Shown: piece by piece, positions 35,280 through 43,142 of the stretch
Numbering within the stretch: the stretch's first letter is position 1
How the letters are laid out: each line of letters starts with the position of its first letter
Assembly (NCBI GenBank): GCA_963751795.1
Contig: CAVVVI010000002.1
Coordinates: 372,001 to 436,000, forward strand
Length of the DNA stretch: 64,000 bases
Source of the DNA: BOG-908 sp963751795
GTDB lineage: Bacteria > Pseudomonadota > Alphaproteobacteria > Acetobacterales > Acetobacteraceae
Reading direction: 5' to 3'
Program-made: the position numbers and the translations under genes
Notes under the pieces: model-generated
Databases searched by the model: none
What the model was told of the DNA's origin: nothing
Seen by the model: the letters and a program-made list of their open reading frames with translations, nothing else

Positions 35280-35325
35280 CAAAAGTTTTTTGCCTCTTTT
35301 TTGCAAAAAAGAGGGCCTTGCCTTG
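35280..35325. repeat. AT-rich hairpin repeat, copy 3 (half element)
   Basis: CAAAAGTTTTTTG followed by CCTCTTTTTTGCAAAAAAGAGG, which is one half of the double element seen at 29238 and 59465. It lies between the convergent MOSC and CckA-like genes. The palindrome with flanking T runs would suit a bidirectional terminator. Confidence 0.8.
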
Positions 35326-35326
35326 A

Positions 35327-36832
35327 CTATCCTACCCCCGCCCGCAAATCCCCCAACACAGCCGTCAAATCCCCCATCCCAAACGGCTTCGGCAAAAACC
35401 GGATATCCGCCGCCTGCAACGATTGCCGCAGCGTCGCATCCGCGTAGCCGCTCATCAGCACCGCCGGCAGGCCGGGCTGGGCCTGGCGGAGCGCGCGCAC
35501 GAGGGCCGGGCCGTCCATGCCGGGCATCACCACGTCGGATACTACGCAGCCGAGCGCCTGAGCGAGGCCGCCGGCTTCGACCAAGTCCAGCGCATCTTCG
35601 GCCGAGGCGGCGGCGACTACCTGCCAGCCGGCGCGCAGCAGCACGCGTTCGGCGAGTTTGCGCACGGGGGCTTCGTCATCGACCAGCAGGAGCGTGCGGC
35701 TGCGGGCGGCGGGCTGCGGCTTGGGCGCGGGCGTGCTGGCGGGATCGACGTGCCAGCCGGCGGCTGCTTCGTGGCGCGGCAGCAGGATTTCGAAGCGCGT
35801 GCCTTGGCCGGGTGTGCTGTGCACGGCCATGTAGCCGCCCGATTGGCGCACGATGCCGTGCACGGTGGACAGGCCGAGGCCGGTGCCGCCGGCCTCGCGC
35901 CGCGTGGTGAAGAACGGCTCGAAGATGCGCGGCAGGATGTCGGCCGGGATGCCGTCCCCGGTGTCGGCGACGCTGAGGCTGGCGTAGCGGCCGGGCGGCA
36001 CGGTCTCGCCGCCGAAGCGTGTGGCTTCCAGCCGCAGGGCGTGGCCGGTGCTGATGGTGAGCTGGCCGCCGGCCCGCATGGCGTGGCCCGCATTGACGGC
36101 GAGGTTGACCAGCACCTGGTCGAGCTGCGTGGGATCGATGCGGATCTGGCGGCCCGGTTCCTCGAGCGCGAGTTCGAGTTTCACGCCGGCGCCGAGCAGG
36201 CGGCCGAGCAGGGCCGCGGTGGCGCGCACGGCCTCGTTCAGCGCGATGACGCGCGGCTGCAGCGTCTGCTGGCGGCTGAAGGCGAGCAGATGGCGCACCA
36301 GGGCGGCGCCGCGTTCGGCGCTGGCGCGCACCATGTCGAGGTCGGCCGCATCGTCCAGCCGGCCGGCGGCGCGGGCCTGCAGGTCTTCGGTGGCGCCGAT
36401 GATGGCGGTCAGCAGGTTGTTGAAATCGTGGGCGATGCCGCCGGCCAGTTCGCCCACCGCCTGCAGGCGCTGGGCCTGGCCGAGCTGCTCCTCCAGATCG
36501 CATTCGCGGGTGATGTCGGCCACGCGCAGCAGCGCGCCCGAGGGGGCGAGCGGCAGCAGCGACAGGCGCAGCGCGCGCCGGGCGCCATCCTGCTGACGCA
36601 CGATGGTGATCTGTTCCTGACGGCCGGCGCGCAGCTTGGATTGCAGGGCGGCCGCCTCGCGGGGCAGCACGTCCCAGGCGAGGTCGCCTTCCTTGGCGCC
36701 GGCCAGCACGGCCAGGCGGGCATTGGCGCGCAGGATGCGGCCGTCCGGCTGCAGGGCGGCAACGCCATCCGCCTCGTCGAGGAAGACGGCTTCGGCGATG
36801 GCGGCGTCGCGGGCGGTGCGGCCGAGCCTCAC
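35327..36832 (-). CDS. cckA: Hybrid sensor histidine kinase (CckA-like)
   Basis: 501 residues from GTG 36832. PAS-like domain (about 15-110), HisKA with GGIAHDFNNLLTAIIG, HATPase with NLAVNAGHAM, DTGDGIP and GTGLGLSTVHGIV, and a C-terminal receiver (about 380-495) with LLLVDDEAPVRK, VVSDVVMPGMDG and LPKPFGM. This is the CckA layout, whose phosphorelay (through ChpT) activates the cell-cycle and flagellar regulator CtrA. The N-terminal membrane segments and second PAS of Caulobacter CckA are missing, so it is either a shortened CckA or a paralogue. It follows flhB by 34 bases, a context that supports a flagellar link. Confidence 0.72.
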   Translation of the reverse strand: MRLGRTARDAAIAEAVFLDEADGVAALQPDGRILRANARLAVLAGAKEGDLAWDVLPREAAALQSKLRAGRQEQITIVRQQDGARRALRLSLLPLAPSGALLRVADITRECDLEEQLGQAQRLQAVGELAGGIAHDFNNLLTAIIGATEDLQARAAGRLDDAADLDMVRASAERGAALVRHLLAFSRQQTLQPRVIALNEAVRATAALLGRLLGAGVKLELALEEPGRQIRIDPTQLDQVLVNLAVNAGHAMRAGGQLTISTGHALRLEATRFGGETVPPGRYASLSVADTGDGIPADILPRIFEPFFTTRREAGGTGLGLSTVHGIVRQSGGYMAVHSTPGQGTRFEILLPRHEAAAGWHVDPASTPAPKPQPAARSRTLLLVDDEAPVRKLAERVLLRAGWQVVAAASAEDALDLVEAGGLAQALGCVVSDVVMPGMDGPALVRALRQAQPGLPAVLMSGYADATLRQSLQAADIRFLPKPFGMGDLTAVLGDLRAGVG

Positions 36833-36866
36833 GGCCGGCCGGGCCTGCGGCGGGTGGCGGTGCCTG

Positions 36867-37901
36867 TCATAGCCGTCCGCTGCGGTTCTGCAGCCGCCAG
36901 ACGAACGCGATCACCTCAGCCACCGCCTTGAAATGCTCCGCCGGAATTTCCGTGTCGATCTCGACACGGAAGAGTGCACGCGCGAGGGGCGGGTTGGCAA
37001 CCAGGGGCACGCGGTGTTCGCGCGCCATGGCACGGATGCGCGCGGCCACCTCGTCGGCGCCCTTGGCCACCAGCCGCGGCGCGCCCTGGCTGCCGCGGTC
37101 GTAGGCCAGGGCCACGGCGTAGTGCGTGGGGTTGGTGATCACCACCGAGGCGGTGGGGATCGCCTGCATCATGCGCTGGCGGGCGCGGGCGCGACCGAGC
37201 TGGCGCAGGCGCTGCTTGACCTGCGGGTTGCCCTCGCTCTCCTTGTGCTCGTCGCGCAGCTCCTGGAACGTCATGCCCATCTCGCGGCGATGGCGCATCC
37301 ATTCCCAGGCGTAATCGGCGCCCGCGATCAGCGCTTGGCCGCCGAGCAGCTGCAGCACCAGGCCGCGCGCGTGGTGAGCCACGAGCAACAGCAGCGTGGC
37401 CGGGGCCGCACCCGGCAGCGCCGGCAGATCGGGCATGATGCGGCGGAGTGCGATCAGCAGGCACGCACCCAGCACGCCGAGCTTGGCAAGCGATTTGACC
37501 ATCTGCACCAGCGTCTGCGGCCCCAGCAGGCGCTTGATGCCGGCGAGCGGGCTGATGCGGGACAGGTCGGGCATCAGGGCAGCGCCGCGGAACAGGAAGC
37601 CGGTCTGCAGCAGCGTGGCGGCCGTGTAGCCGCCCAGCGCGGCCAGAGCGGGCGGGGCCAGGCCCAGCAGCACGGCGTGGCCGGCCCGCGCGAAGGTGGG
37701 CGCGCCCTCGTAGCGCGCAGCCTGCAGGCTGGCCGCCATCCAGTGCGCCACCTGGCCGGCATCGGCCTGCCAGGCCAGCACCGCCAGTCCGGCACCGACG
37801 CTGGCCAGCATGCAGGCCTCGCGCGATACGGCGGTGCGGCCTTCCTCGCGCGCTTTTTCCAGCCGGCGTTGGGATGGCGCCTCGGTTTTTTCTTCCGACA
37901 C
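36867..37901 (-). CDS. flhB: Flagellar export apparatus protein FlhB
   Basis: 344 residues. The N-terminal EKTEAPSQRRLEKAREEGR is typical; four membrane segments follow; the cytoplasmic domain has the self-cleaving NPTH motif (VVITNPTHYAVALAYD). FlhB switches the type III export gate from rod/hook to filament substrates. It is 3 bases after fliR and followed by the CckA-like kinase. Confidence 0.95.
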   Translation of the reverse strand: MSEEKTEAPSQRRLEKAREEGRTAVSREACMLASVGAGLAVLAWQADAGQVAHWMAASLQAARYEGAPTFARAGHAVLLGLAPPALAALGGYTAATLLQTGFLFRGAALMPDLSRISPLAGIKRLLGPQTLVQMVKSLAKLGVLGACLLIALRRIMPDLPALPGAAPATLLLLVAHHARGLVLQLLGGQALIAGADYAWEWMRHRREMGMTFQELRDEHKESEGNPQVKQRLRQLGRARARQRMMQAIPTASVVITNPTHYAVALAYDRGSQGAPRLVAKGADEVAARIRAMAREHRVPLVANPPLARALFRVEIDTEIPAEHFKAVAEVIAFVWRLQNRSGRL

Positions 37902-37904
37902 CGC

Positions 37905-38678
37905 TCAGCCGCCCGGCAGCGCGAGGAAGCCCTCGTGGGCGGCTTGCATCCACACGCGCAGGATCGGCGCGCCCAGCAGGGCAAGCAGCAGCAGGCCGCC
38001 CAGCACTTGGCCGGGCAGGGCAGCGAAATACACCTGGATCTGCGGCACCAGGCGGGCCAGCAGGCCGAGTGCCGTCTGCCAGATCAGCGAGATCAGCACG
38101 AAGGGCGCCGCCAGGCGCAGTGCCAGTGCGAAGCTGCCGGCGGCCGCGCGCACGGCCACCTGTGCGAGGTCGTCGGCCGCGATGGCGCCGCCGGCGGGGA
38201 AGACGGCGTAGCTGTTGGCCAGCGCGCCCAGCGGCAGCGCGTACAGCCCGGTGGAAAGGATGAGCACCGGGGCCAGCAGGTTGAACAGCCGGCCGATCGC
38301 GGCCGATTGCGCGCCCAGCATGGGATCGGGCTGCAGCACGCTGGACAGGCCGGTGGCCAGCGAGATGATCTGGCCCGCCGCCGGCAGCGCCAGGGCCAGC
38401 AGCCGCGCCAGCCAGCCGAGCAGGCCGCCGGCCAGCAGCTCGGCGGCCACCATGCCGACCAGGCGCAGGATGCTCGCCGGCTCGGCCGGCATCAGCGGCG
38501 CCAGCGCGGGCGTCAGCAGCACGGCGATGCCGATCGCGAGCCCCGCGCGCAGGATGGCCGGCGGCTCCTCCTCCCCCAGGCCGGGCAGCAGCATGATGGC
38601 GGCCGCGCACCGGCACAGCACCAGCATGAACGCAAACGCGAGCGGCGCCAGTCCGGCCACGCCGGCCGCCGGGTCCAT
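37905..38678 (-). CDS. fliR: Flagellar export apparatus protein FliR
   Basis: 257 residues with about six membrane segments. Part of the FliPQR export gate in the basal body. The pattern LPGLGEEEPPAILRAGLAI and QIISLATGLSSVLQPDPMLG (QxG..M..V.dP) matches FliR. It lies 3 bases after fliQ in the leftward flagellar operon. Confidence 0.93.
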   Translation of the reverse strand: MDPAAGVAGLAPLAFAFMLVLCRCAAAIMLLPGLGEEEPPAILRAGLAIGIAVLLTPALAPLMPAEPASILRLVGMVAAELLAGGLLGWLARLLALALPAAGQIISLATGLSSVLQPDPMLGAQSAAIGRLFNLLAPVLILSTGLYALPLGALANSYAVFPAGGAIAADDLAQVAVRAAAGSFALALRLAAPFVLISLIWQTALGLLARLVPQIQVYFAALPGQVLGGLLLLALLGAPILRVWMQAAHEGFLALPGG

Positions 38679-38681
38679 GCG

Positions 38682-38954
38682 CTACTGCCCGCCGATGGCG
38701 ACGATCCTGTCGGCCATCTCGTGCGTGAAATCGGCGAGCACGTGGAACAGGAACGGGCCGGCCAGCCAGGCCGAAGCGCCGGTGGCGATCAGCTTGGGCA
38801 GGAACGAGACTGTGCTGTCGCTGATCTGCGTGACCGCCTGCAGCACGGCGGTGATCAGGCCGGCGGCCAGCGAGGCGAGCAGCACCGGCGCGCACATCTT
38901 CAGCGTGGCCAGCATGCCGGTGTGCAGGATCGCGGCGACGTCGAGCTCTTGCAC
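38682..38954 (-). CDS. fliQ: Flagellar export apparatus protein FliQ
   Basis: 90 residues from GTG 38954, chosen because GGAAGGA sits 5-6 bases before it and the longer frame is not FliQ-like. Two membrane segments; VLLASLAAGLITAVLQAVTQISDSTVSFLPKL is the FliQ core. Subunit of the FliPQR gate. Located between fliE and fliR. Confidence 0.93.
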   Translation of the reverse strand: MQELDVAAILHTGMLATLKMCAPVLLASLAAGLITAVLQAVTQISDSTVSFLPKLIATGASAWLAGPFLFHVLADFTHEMADRIVAIGGQ

Positions 38955-38982
38955 GTGGATCCTTCCGGGCGCGCGGTGCGCG

Positions 38983-39294
38983 CTAGATCGGCATCTTGAT
39001 GATGTCCTGGTACGCCTGCAGCACCCGGTCGCGCACGGCCACCGTGGTTTGCAGCGCCAGTTCGGCGCGCGATACGGCGGTGACGACCTGGGTAAGGTCG
39101 CCGCCGGTGCCGTTGACTGCGGCCGTCGCCTGCGCTTCGGCCTGCTGGCCGGTCTGCACCGCGCTGCCCAGCGCGCGCGACAGCAGGCCGGCGAAATCGC
39201 CGCCGCCGCCCGCGGGCGCCTGCATGCCGGCATCGATGCCCTGATAGGCGGAGAGCGCCTGCTGGGCGACGTGCAGGATCGGCAGCGCGCTCAT
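38983..39294 (-). CDS. fliE: Flagellar hook-basal body protein FliE
   Basis: 103 residues. FliE joins the MS ring to the rod and is the first rod protein exported. The C-terminal helix TAVSRAELALQTTVAVRDRVLQAYQDIIKMPI, ending KMPI, is typical. The N-terminal half is Gly/Ala-rich. Its ATG overlaps the flgC stop (ATGA). Confidence 0.94.
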   Translation of the reverse strand: MSALPILHVAQQALSAYQGIDAGMQAPAGGGGDFAGLLSRALGSAVQTGQQAEAQATAAVNGTGGDLTQVVTAVSRAELALQTTVAVRDRVLQAYQDIIKMPI

Positions 39295-39698
39295 TTCAGC
39301 AGATCGATGACGCGCGTCAGCATCGAGCGCGATGCCTGCATGACGTTGAGGTTGGCGCTATACGAGCGCTCGGCCTCGCGCATATCCATCATCTCGACGA
39401 AGCTGTTCACGTTCGGCGTGCGCACGTAGCCGCCGGCGTCGGCTGCGGGGTTCGAGGGATCGTATTTCTGCGGGAACGCGCTGCGGTCGGGCACGATGGC
39501 GCGCACCGTTACGCGTTCGGCGCCCAGCGCCTGGTCCATGACGTTGGCGAACACGGTGGTTTTGCGCTGGTACGGCGTGGCCCCGGGGAAAGATCCTGTG
39601 CTGTCCTGGTTGGCGAGGTTTTCGGCGATGACGCGCAGCCGCTTTGTCTGCGCGTCCATGCCGGCGGCGGAGATGGAGAGCGCCTGGGCGAGATCCAT
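39291..39698 (-). CDS. flgC: Flagellar basal-body rod protein FlgC
   Basis: 135 residues. SISAAGMDAQTKRLRVIAENLANQDST is the rod-protein N-terminal motif; YVRTPNVNSFVEMMDMREAERSYSANLNVMQASRSM at the end is FlgC-specific. Proximal rod component. It follows flgB and overlaps fliE. Confidence 0.95.
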   Translation of the reverse strand: MDLAQALSISAAGMDAQTKRLRVIAENLANQDSTGSFPGATPYQRKTTVFANVMDQALGAERVTVRAIVPDRSAFPQKYDPSNPAADAGGYVRTPNVNSFVEMMDMREAERSYSANLNVMQASRSMLTRVIDLLK

Positions 39699-39723
39699 GA
39701 TTCAGCGTGCCTTTCCGCAAAGC

Positions 39724-40107
39724 TCAGCCATGGCCCAGCGCCGTCATGAACATGCCCATGTAGCTCTTCCACAGATTGCCGGCGGCGGCCTGCGCGGCTT
39801 CGTCGTCGGCCACCTTGGTCAGCTGGTCTTCCAGCTGCACGGCATTACCGTCCGGCGCGCGTTCGCCTTCGGCAGCGGCGTGCGTGCCGGCTTGCTGCGT
39901 GTAGCCGGCGAGATGCAACGGGCTGGTGCGGGCCGGCGCCAGGCTGTCGTTGAGGGCCGCGGCGAAGGGCGGCAGGTCGCGTGCCCGGTAGGCGGGCGTA
40001 TCCGCATTGGCGATGTTCTGCGCCAGCACGCGCTGGCGCGCATCCACCCAGTTGAGCTTGCGCTCCAACACATCGAACAGGGCAGGCTGGGTGACACCGT
40101 TACTCAT
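39724..40107 (-). CDS. flgB: Flagellar basal-body rod protein FlgB
   Basis: 127 residues. VLAQNIANADTPAYRARDL is the conserved rod-protein motif; the C-terminal part AAAGNLWKSYMGMFMTALGHG is FlgB-like. First gene of flgB-flgC-fliE-fliQ-fliR-flhB; divergent from the small gene and fliOP. Confidence 0.94.
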   Translation of the reverse strand: MSNGVTQPALFDVLERKLNWVDARQRVLAQNIANADTPAYRARDLPPFAAALNDSLAPARTSPLHLAGYTQQAGTHAAAEGERAPDGNAVQLEDQLTKVADDEAAQAAAGNLWKSYMGMFMTALGHG

Positions 40108-40223
40108 GCCGGCAGGGTGGCGCAGGAACGTTGCAGGACAGTTAACGGCGCAAGCGCGGCGCCCGGCACGAACCGCGGCGCAGCCTTTACGCTCCGGTAA
40201 CCAAGCCTGGCTAACATGATCGT
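40108..40223. promoter_or_regulatory. Divergent promoter region of the two flagellar operons
   Basis: 116 bases between flgB and the rightward gene at 40224, and the only place promoters of both operons can be. It has GTTAAC at 40140, and TTTAC...GGTAACC at 40185-40201, which loosely resemble halves of a CtrA site. A near -24/-12 pattern (TGGCGC...TTGCA at 40118) has 12 instead of 10 bases between its GG and GC and so does not fit sigma-54. I cannot assign a sigma factor. Confidence 0.4.
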
Positions 40224-40514
40224 ATGCCGCAACAATCTTCTCCGCGTCCCCTGGAACGGCCGCAGCGCCTGGCGGTATTGGCGGCGCGGCTGCAGCACAC
40301 GATCGGCATCGCCCGCGCGCTGGCGCAGAACGGCCGCGCCGTGGATCTCACCGGGCTGGACGACGGCATCGGGATGCTGTGCGCGCAGATCCTCGATCTG
40401 CCGTTGCAGGACGGCAGGCGCCTGCTGCCGCTGCTGGCCGACGTGCTGGCCCAGGTTGATGGGCTGACGGCGGCGCTGCGGGCCGTGGCGGACGCGCCGG
40501 AGGCGCTGTGCTGA
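40224..40514 (+). CDS. Small flagellar-operon protein of unknown function
   Basis: 96 residues, soluble, predicted mostly helical (RLAVLAARLQHTIGIARAL ... LDDGIGMLCAQILDLP ... LLADVLAQVDGLTAALRAV). No membrane segment or signal. Its stop lies inside the fliO start region (4-7 bases of overlap), so it is translated with fliO and fliP. In other alphaproteobacteria fliN or fliM precedes fliO; this protein shows no SpoA-type motif. It may be a lineage-specific chaperone or regulator. Function unknown. Confidence 0.75.
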   Translation: MPQQSSPRPLERPQRLAVLAARLQHTIGIARALAQNGRAVDLTGLDDGIGMLCAQILDLPLQDGRRLLPLLADVLAQVDGLTAALRAVADAPEALC

Positions 40515-40777
40515 CGGGCGGGATGGCCGGCCAGGCGGTGCTCGGCCTGCTGGCGCTGGGCGCCGTCGTGCTGCTGATCCTGGGCGCCGCGCGGGTGGCG
40601 CGCGCCGTGCCGGCCCTGCGCGTGCCGGGCCAGGCTGCCGGCGCCGTGGCGCTGCGCTCCACGCTGGCGCTGGATCGCGGGCGGCGGCTGCATCTGGTGG
40701 AGGCTGCCGGCCGGGAGGTGCTTCTGCTAACGGGGGGCGCGACCGATTGCCTGCTCATCCTGCCCCCGCCGCCATGA
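40508..40777 (+). CDS. fliO: Flagellar biosynthetic protein FliO
   Basis: 89 residues from GTG 40508 (ATG 40523 also possible). One membrane segment (VLGLLALGAVVLLILGAARVA), then a short cytoplasmic domain with LALDRGRRLHLVEAAGREVLLLTGGATDCLL, the FliO pattern. FliO helps assemble FliP rings. The stop overlaps the fliP ATG. Confidence 0.87.
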   Translation: MLTGGMAGQAVLGLLALGAVVLLILGAARVARAVPALRVPGQAAGAVALRSTLALDRGRRLHLVEAAGREVLLLTGGATDCLLILPPPP

Positions 40778-41514
40778 TTCGGCGCGTGGCGCTGGCGCTG
40801 CTGTGCCTGCTGTGCCTGCTGCCGGGGGTGGCCGCCGCGCAATCGGTGGCCATCGATCTGGGCCATGCGGGCGATGCCGGTGCCACCGGGCGGCTGGTGC
40901 AGATCACCGCGCTGTTCACCGTGCTGTCGCTGGCGCCCAGCCTGCTGGTGATGGTCACCGCGTTCACCCGCATCGTGGTCGTGCTGTCGCTGCTGCGCGG
41001 TGCGCTGGGGGCGCAGGGCACGCCGCCCAACATCGTGCTGATCGGGCTGGCGCTGTTCCTGACCCTGTTCGTCATGCAGCCGACGCTGGATGCGGCCTGG
41101 GTGCACGCCATCGAGCCGATGCAGGCGGGCAGCATCGGCCAGATGGAAGGGTTGCGGCTGGCGGCCGAGCCGTTCCGCCATTTCATGGCCGCCAATCTGC
41201 GCCCGCCCGATCTGGCGCTGTTCGAGCAGATCGGCCACCTGCCGCCGGCGCCCGATGCCGAGCACGCCGCCTGGCGCGCGCTGATCCCGGCCTTCCTGGT
41301 GGGCGAGCTGCGCCGGGCTTTCGAGATGGGGTTCCTGCTCTATCTGCCGTTCACCATCATCGATCTCGTGGTCTCCAGCGTGCTGATGTCCTTGGGCATG
41401 ATGATGCTGCCGCCGAGCGGCATCAGCCTGCCGTTCAAGCTGATCTTCTTCGTGATGGTGGATGGCTGGCGCCTGGTGGCCGGCAGCCTGACGCAGAGTT
41501 TTGCGCTGGGCTGA
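40774..41514 (+). CDS. fliP: Flagellar export apparatus protein FliP
   Basis: 246 residues from ATG 40774. Cleavable signal peptide (RVALALLCLLCLLPGVAAAQ), then four membrane segments. VMVTAFTRIVVVLSLLRGALGAQGTPPNIVLIGLALFLTLFVM and the end SLGMMMLPPSGISLPFKLIFFVMVDGW are signatures. FliP forms the pentameric core of the export gate with FliQ and FliR, encoded in the divergent operon. Confidence 0.96.
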   Translation: MIRRVALALLCLLCLLPGVAAAQSVAIDLGHAGDAGATGRLVQITALFTVLSLAPSLLVMVTAFTRIVVVLSLLRGALGAQGTPPNIVLIGLALFLTLFVMQPTLDAAWVHAIEPMQAGSIGQMEGLRLAAEPFRHFMAANLRPPDLALFEQIGHLPPAPDAEHAAWRALIPAFLVGELRRAFEMGFLLYLPFTIIDLVVSSVLMSLGMMMLPPSGISLPFKLIFFVMVDGWRLVAGSLTQSFALG

Positions 41515-41565
41515 CAACCTGCCGCCGGCCAGGCGCGTTCAACGCTCCATCAAGGGAGACCGACG

Positions 41566-41826
41566 TTGAAGCAGCCCCATAGCGAGGACGCGCTGGACCA
41601 TACCGACGGCCAGCAGGATACCGGCAACCATGTGGCGCCGGGCACGCAGCATCACTCGCCGGGCGGCCAGCGGCCGGGTGCCGAAAATGTGGAGCCGGTG
41701 ACCAACATCGAAAAAGGCACCGACGTAGACAAGCTGGCCGACCTCGAGGACAACCTCGACAATTCCGTCAGCGTGAACGGGCCCACCGAGCGGGTCGCCG
41801 AGCGCGACGAACACGGCAGGATGTAG
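41566..41826 (+). CDS. Small hydrophilic, probably disordered protein
   Basis: 86 residues from TTG 41566, with AGGGAG 8 bases before it and no ATG nearby. Rich in Asp, Glu, Gly, His and Asn (VEPVTNIEKGTDVDKLADLEDNLDNSV); no membrane segment. It follows fliP by 51 bases but shows no flagellar feature. I recognise no domain. Codon use is normal for the window, so it is probably real. Confidence 0.55.
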   Translation: MKQPHSEDALDHTDGQQDTGNHVAPGTQHHSPGGQRPGAENVEPVTNIEKGTDVDKLADLEDNLDNSVSVNGPTERVAERDEHGRM

Positions 41827-41928
41827 CCACTGCGGCCAAGGCGCCGGTACCGCAAGGCCCGACGCTTTCGCGTTCGGCCCTGCGCAGGCTGGTTTTGCCG
41901 CCGGGGCACAACCACCTGCCAAAGATCA

Positions 41929-42014
41929 TGGTGCGGCCGAGAAGACTCGAACTTCCACAGGGTTTCCCCCACAAGCACCTCAAGCTTGCGCGTCTACCAT
42001 TTCGCCACGGCCGC
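41929..42014 (-). tRNA. tRNA-Leu (anticodon GAG)
   Basis: 86 bases on the minus strand. Acceptor stem GCGGCCG/CGGCCGC, anticodon stem CAAGC/GCTTG with loop TTGAGGT (anticodon GAG), a long class II variable arm (GTGGGGGAAACCCTGTG), T loop TTCGAGT and an encoded ACCA. Reads CUC/CUU leucine codons, which are common here. It stands alone between the small hydrophilic gene and lipB. Confidence 0.95.
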
Positions 42015-42038
42015 ACGGCAGGACGCAGCCTTTAGCCC

Positions 42039-42701
42039 ATGGTGACCCTGGCATCAACTGCACCGGAGTGGCGTGTGACACCCGGGCGCGTAGGCTACGA
42101 GGACGCGGTCGGCGCGATGCAGGCGCGGGTAGCGGCGATCCGCGCAGGCGAGGCCGGCGAGCAGGTGTGGCTGCTGGAACACCCGCCGCTCTACACCGCC
42201 GGCACCTCGGCCAAGCCCGAGGATCTGGCGGCACCCGACCGGTTCCCGACCTTTGCCGCCGGGCGCGGCGGCCAATGGACGTATCACGGTCCTGGGCAGC
42301 TGATCGCCTATGTGATGCTGGATCTGGCGCGGCCGCATGGCGGCGTGCCGGCGCGCGACACGCATGCCTATGTGGCGGCGCTGGAGGCCTGGCTGATCGC
42401 CACGCTCGCGCAGTTCGGCGTGGCGGGCGAGCGGCGGCCGGACCGGGTGGGCGTGTGGGTGGCCGACAAGCACACGGGCGCCGAGGCGAAGGTGGCGGCG
42501 ATCGGCGTGCGGGTGACGCGCTGGGTGAGTTGGCACGGCATCGCACTGAACGTGTGCCCGACACTGGACCATTTCAGCGGCATCGTGCCGTGCGGCATCC
42601 GCGACCATGGCGTGACCAGCCTGCACGCGCTGGGCGTGCCGGCAACGATGGACGAGGCGCGCGCGGCGTTGCGCGCGGCGTGGGGGAAGGTGTTCGGCTG
42701 A
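42039..42701 (+). CDS. lipB: Lipoyl(octanoyl) transferase LipB
   Basis: 220 residues. LLEHPPLYTAGTSAKPEDL, GRGGQWTYHGPGQLIAYVML, the active-site Lys in EAKVAAIGVRVTRWVSWHGIALNV and Cys in GIVPCGIRDHGVTSL form the catalytic pair. LipB moves octanoyl groups from acyl-carrier protein to lipoyl domains. No neighbour is functionally linked. Confidence 0.96.
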   Translation: MVTLASTAPEWRVTPGRVGYEDAVGAMQARVAAIRAGEAGEQVWLLEHPPLYTAGTSAKPEDLAAPDRFPTFAAGRGGQWTYHGPGQLIAYVMLDLARPHGGVPARDTHAYVAALEAWLIATLAQFGVAGERRPDRVGVWVADKHTGAEAKVAAIGVRVTRWVSWHGIALNVCPTLDHFSGIVPCGIRDHGVTSLHALGVPATMDEARAALRAAWGKVFG

Positions 42702-42815
42702 GCGGGGTTGCCGAACGGCGCCCCCTCTCCCACCTGCGCTGGACGGCCGGCACGACGCGTTCGTGCAAGGCGGTGCCGCGCGTGGCGCACTCACAAGGCA
42801 GCGGAGCCAGCAAGC

Positions 42816-43121
42816 ATGGCTGATTCAGACACCATCGTCCGCGGACAGACGGCTTTGCGCACCGAGCGGCCGAAGCTGCACAAGGTGATCCTGATCAACG
42901 ACGATTTCACGCCGCGCGGCTTCGTGGTGCGCGTGTTGCGCGCGGAATTCGGCATGCGCGAGGAAAAAGCGGCGCAGGTGATGAGCACGGCGCACAAGAA
43001 AGGTGCGTGCGTGGTGGCCGTGTTCACGCGCGAGGTAGCCGAGACCAAGGCGACCAACGCGATCGACCTGGCGCGCAAGGAAGGCCACCCGCTGATGTTC
43101 ACCACCGAGCCGGAAGCCTGA
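42816..43121 (+). CDS. clpS: ATP-dependent Clp protease adaptor ClpS
   Basis: 101 residues from ATG 42816. KVILINDDFTPRGFVVRVLRAEFG and VMSTAHKKGACVVAVFTREVAETKATNAIDLARKEGHPLMFT carry the N-degron pocket and ClpA contacts. ClpS delivers N-end-rule substrates to ClpAP. It is often next to clpA; clpA is not here. 114 bases after lipB. Confidence 0.95.
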   Translation: MADSDTIVRGQTALRTERPKLHKVILINDDFTPRGFVVRVLRAEFGMREEKAAQVMSTAHKKGACVVAVFTREVAETKATNAIDLARKEGHPLMFTTEPEA

Positions 43122-43142
43122 GCCGCCGCCTGCGGAAGCGGC

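Noticed and set aside
40118..40135. Possible sigma-54 promoter (TGGCGC...TTGCA) in the flagellar gap
   Set aside because: The spacing between GG and GC is 12 bases, not the required 10.
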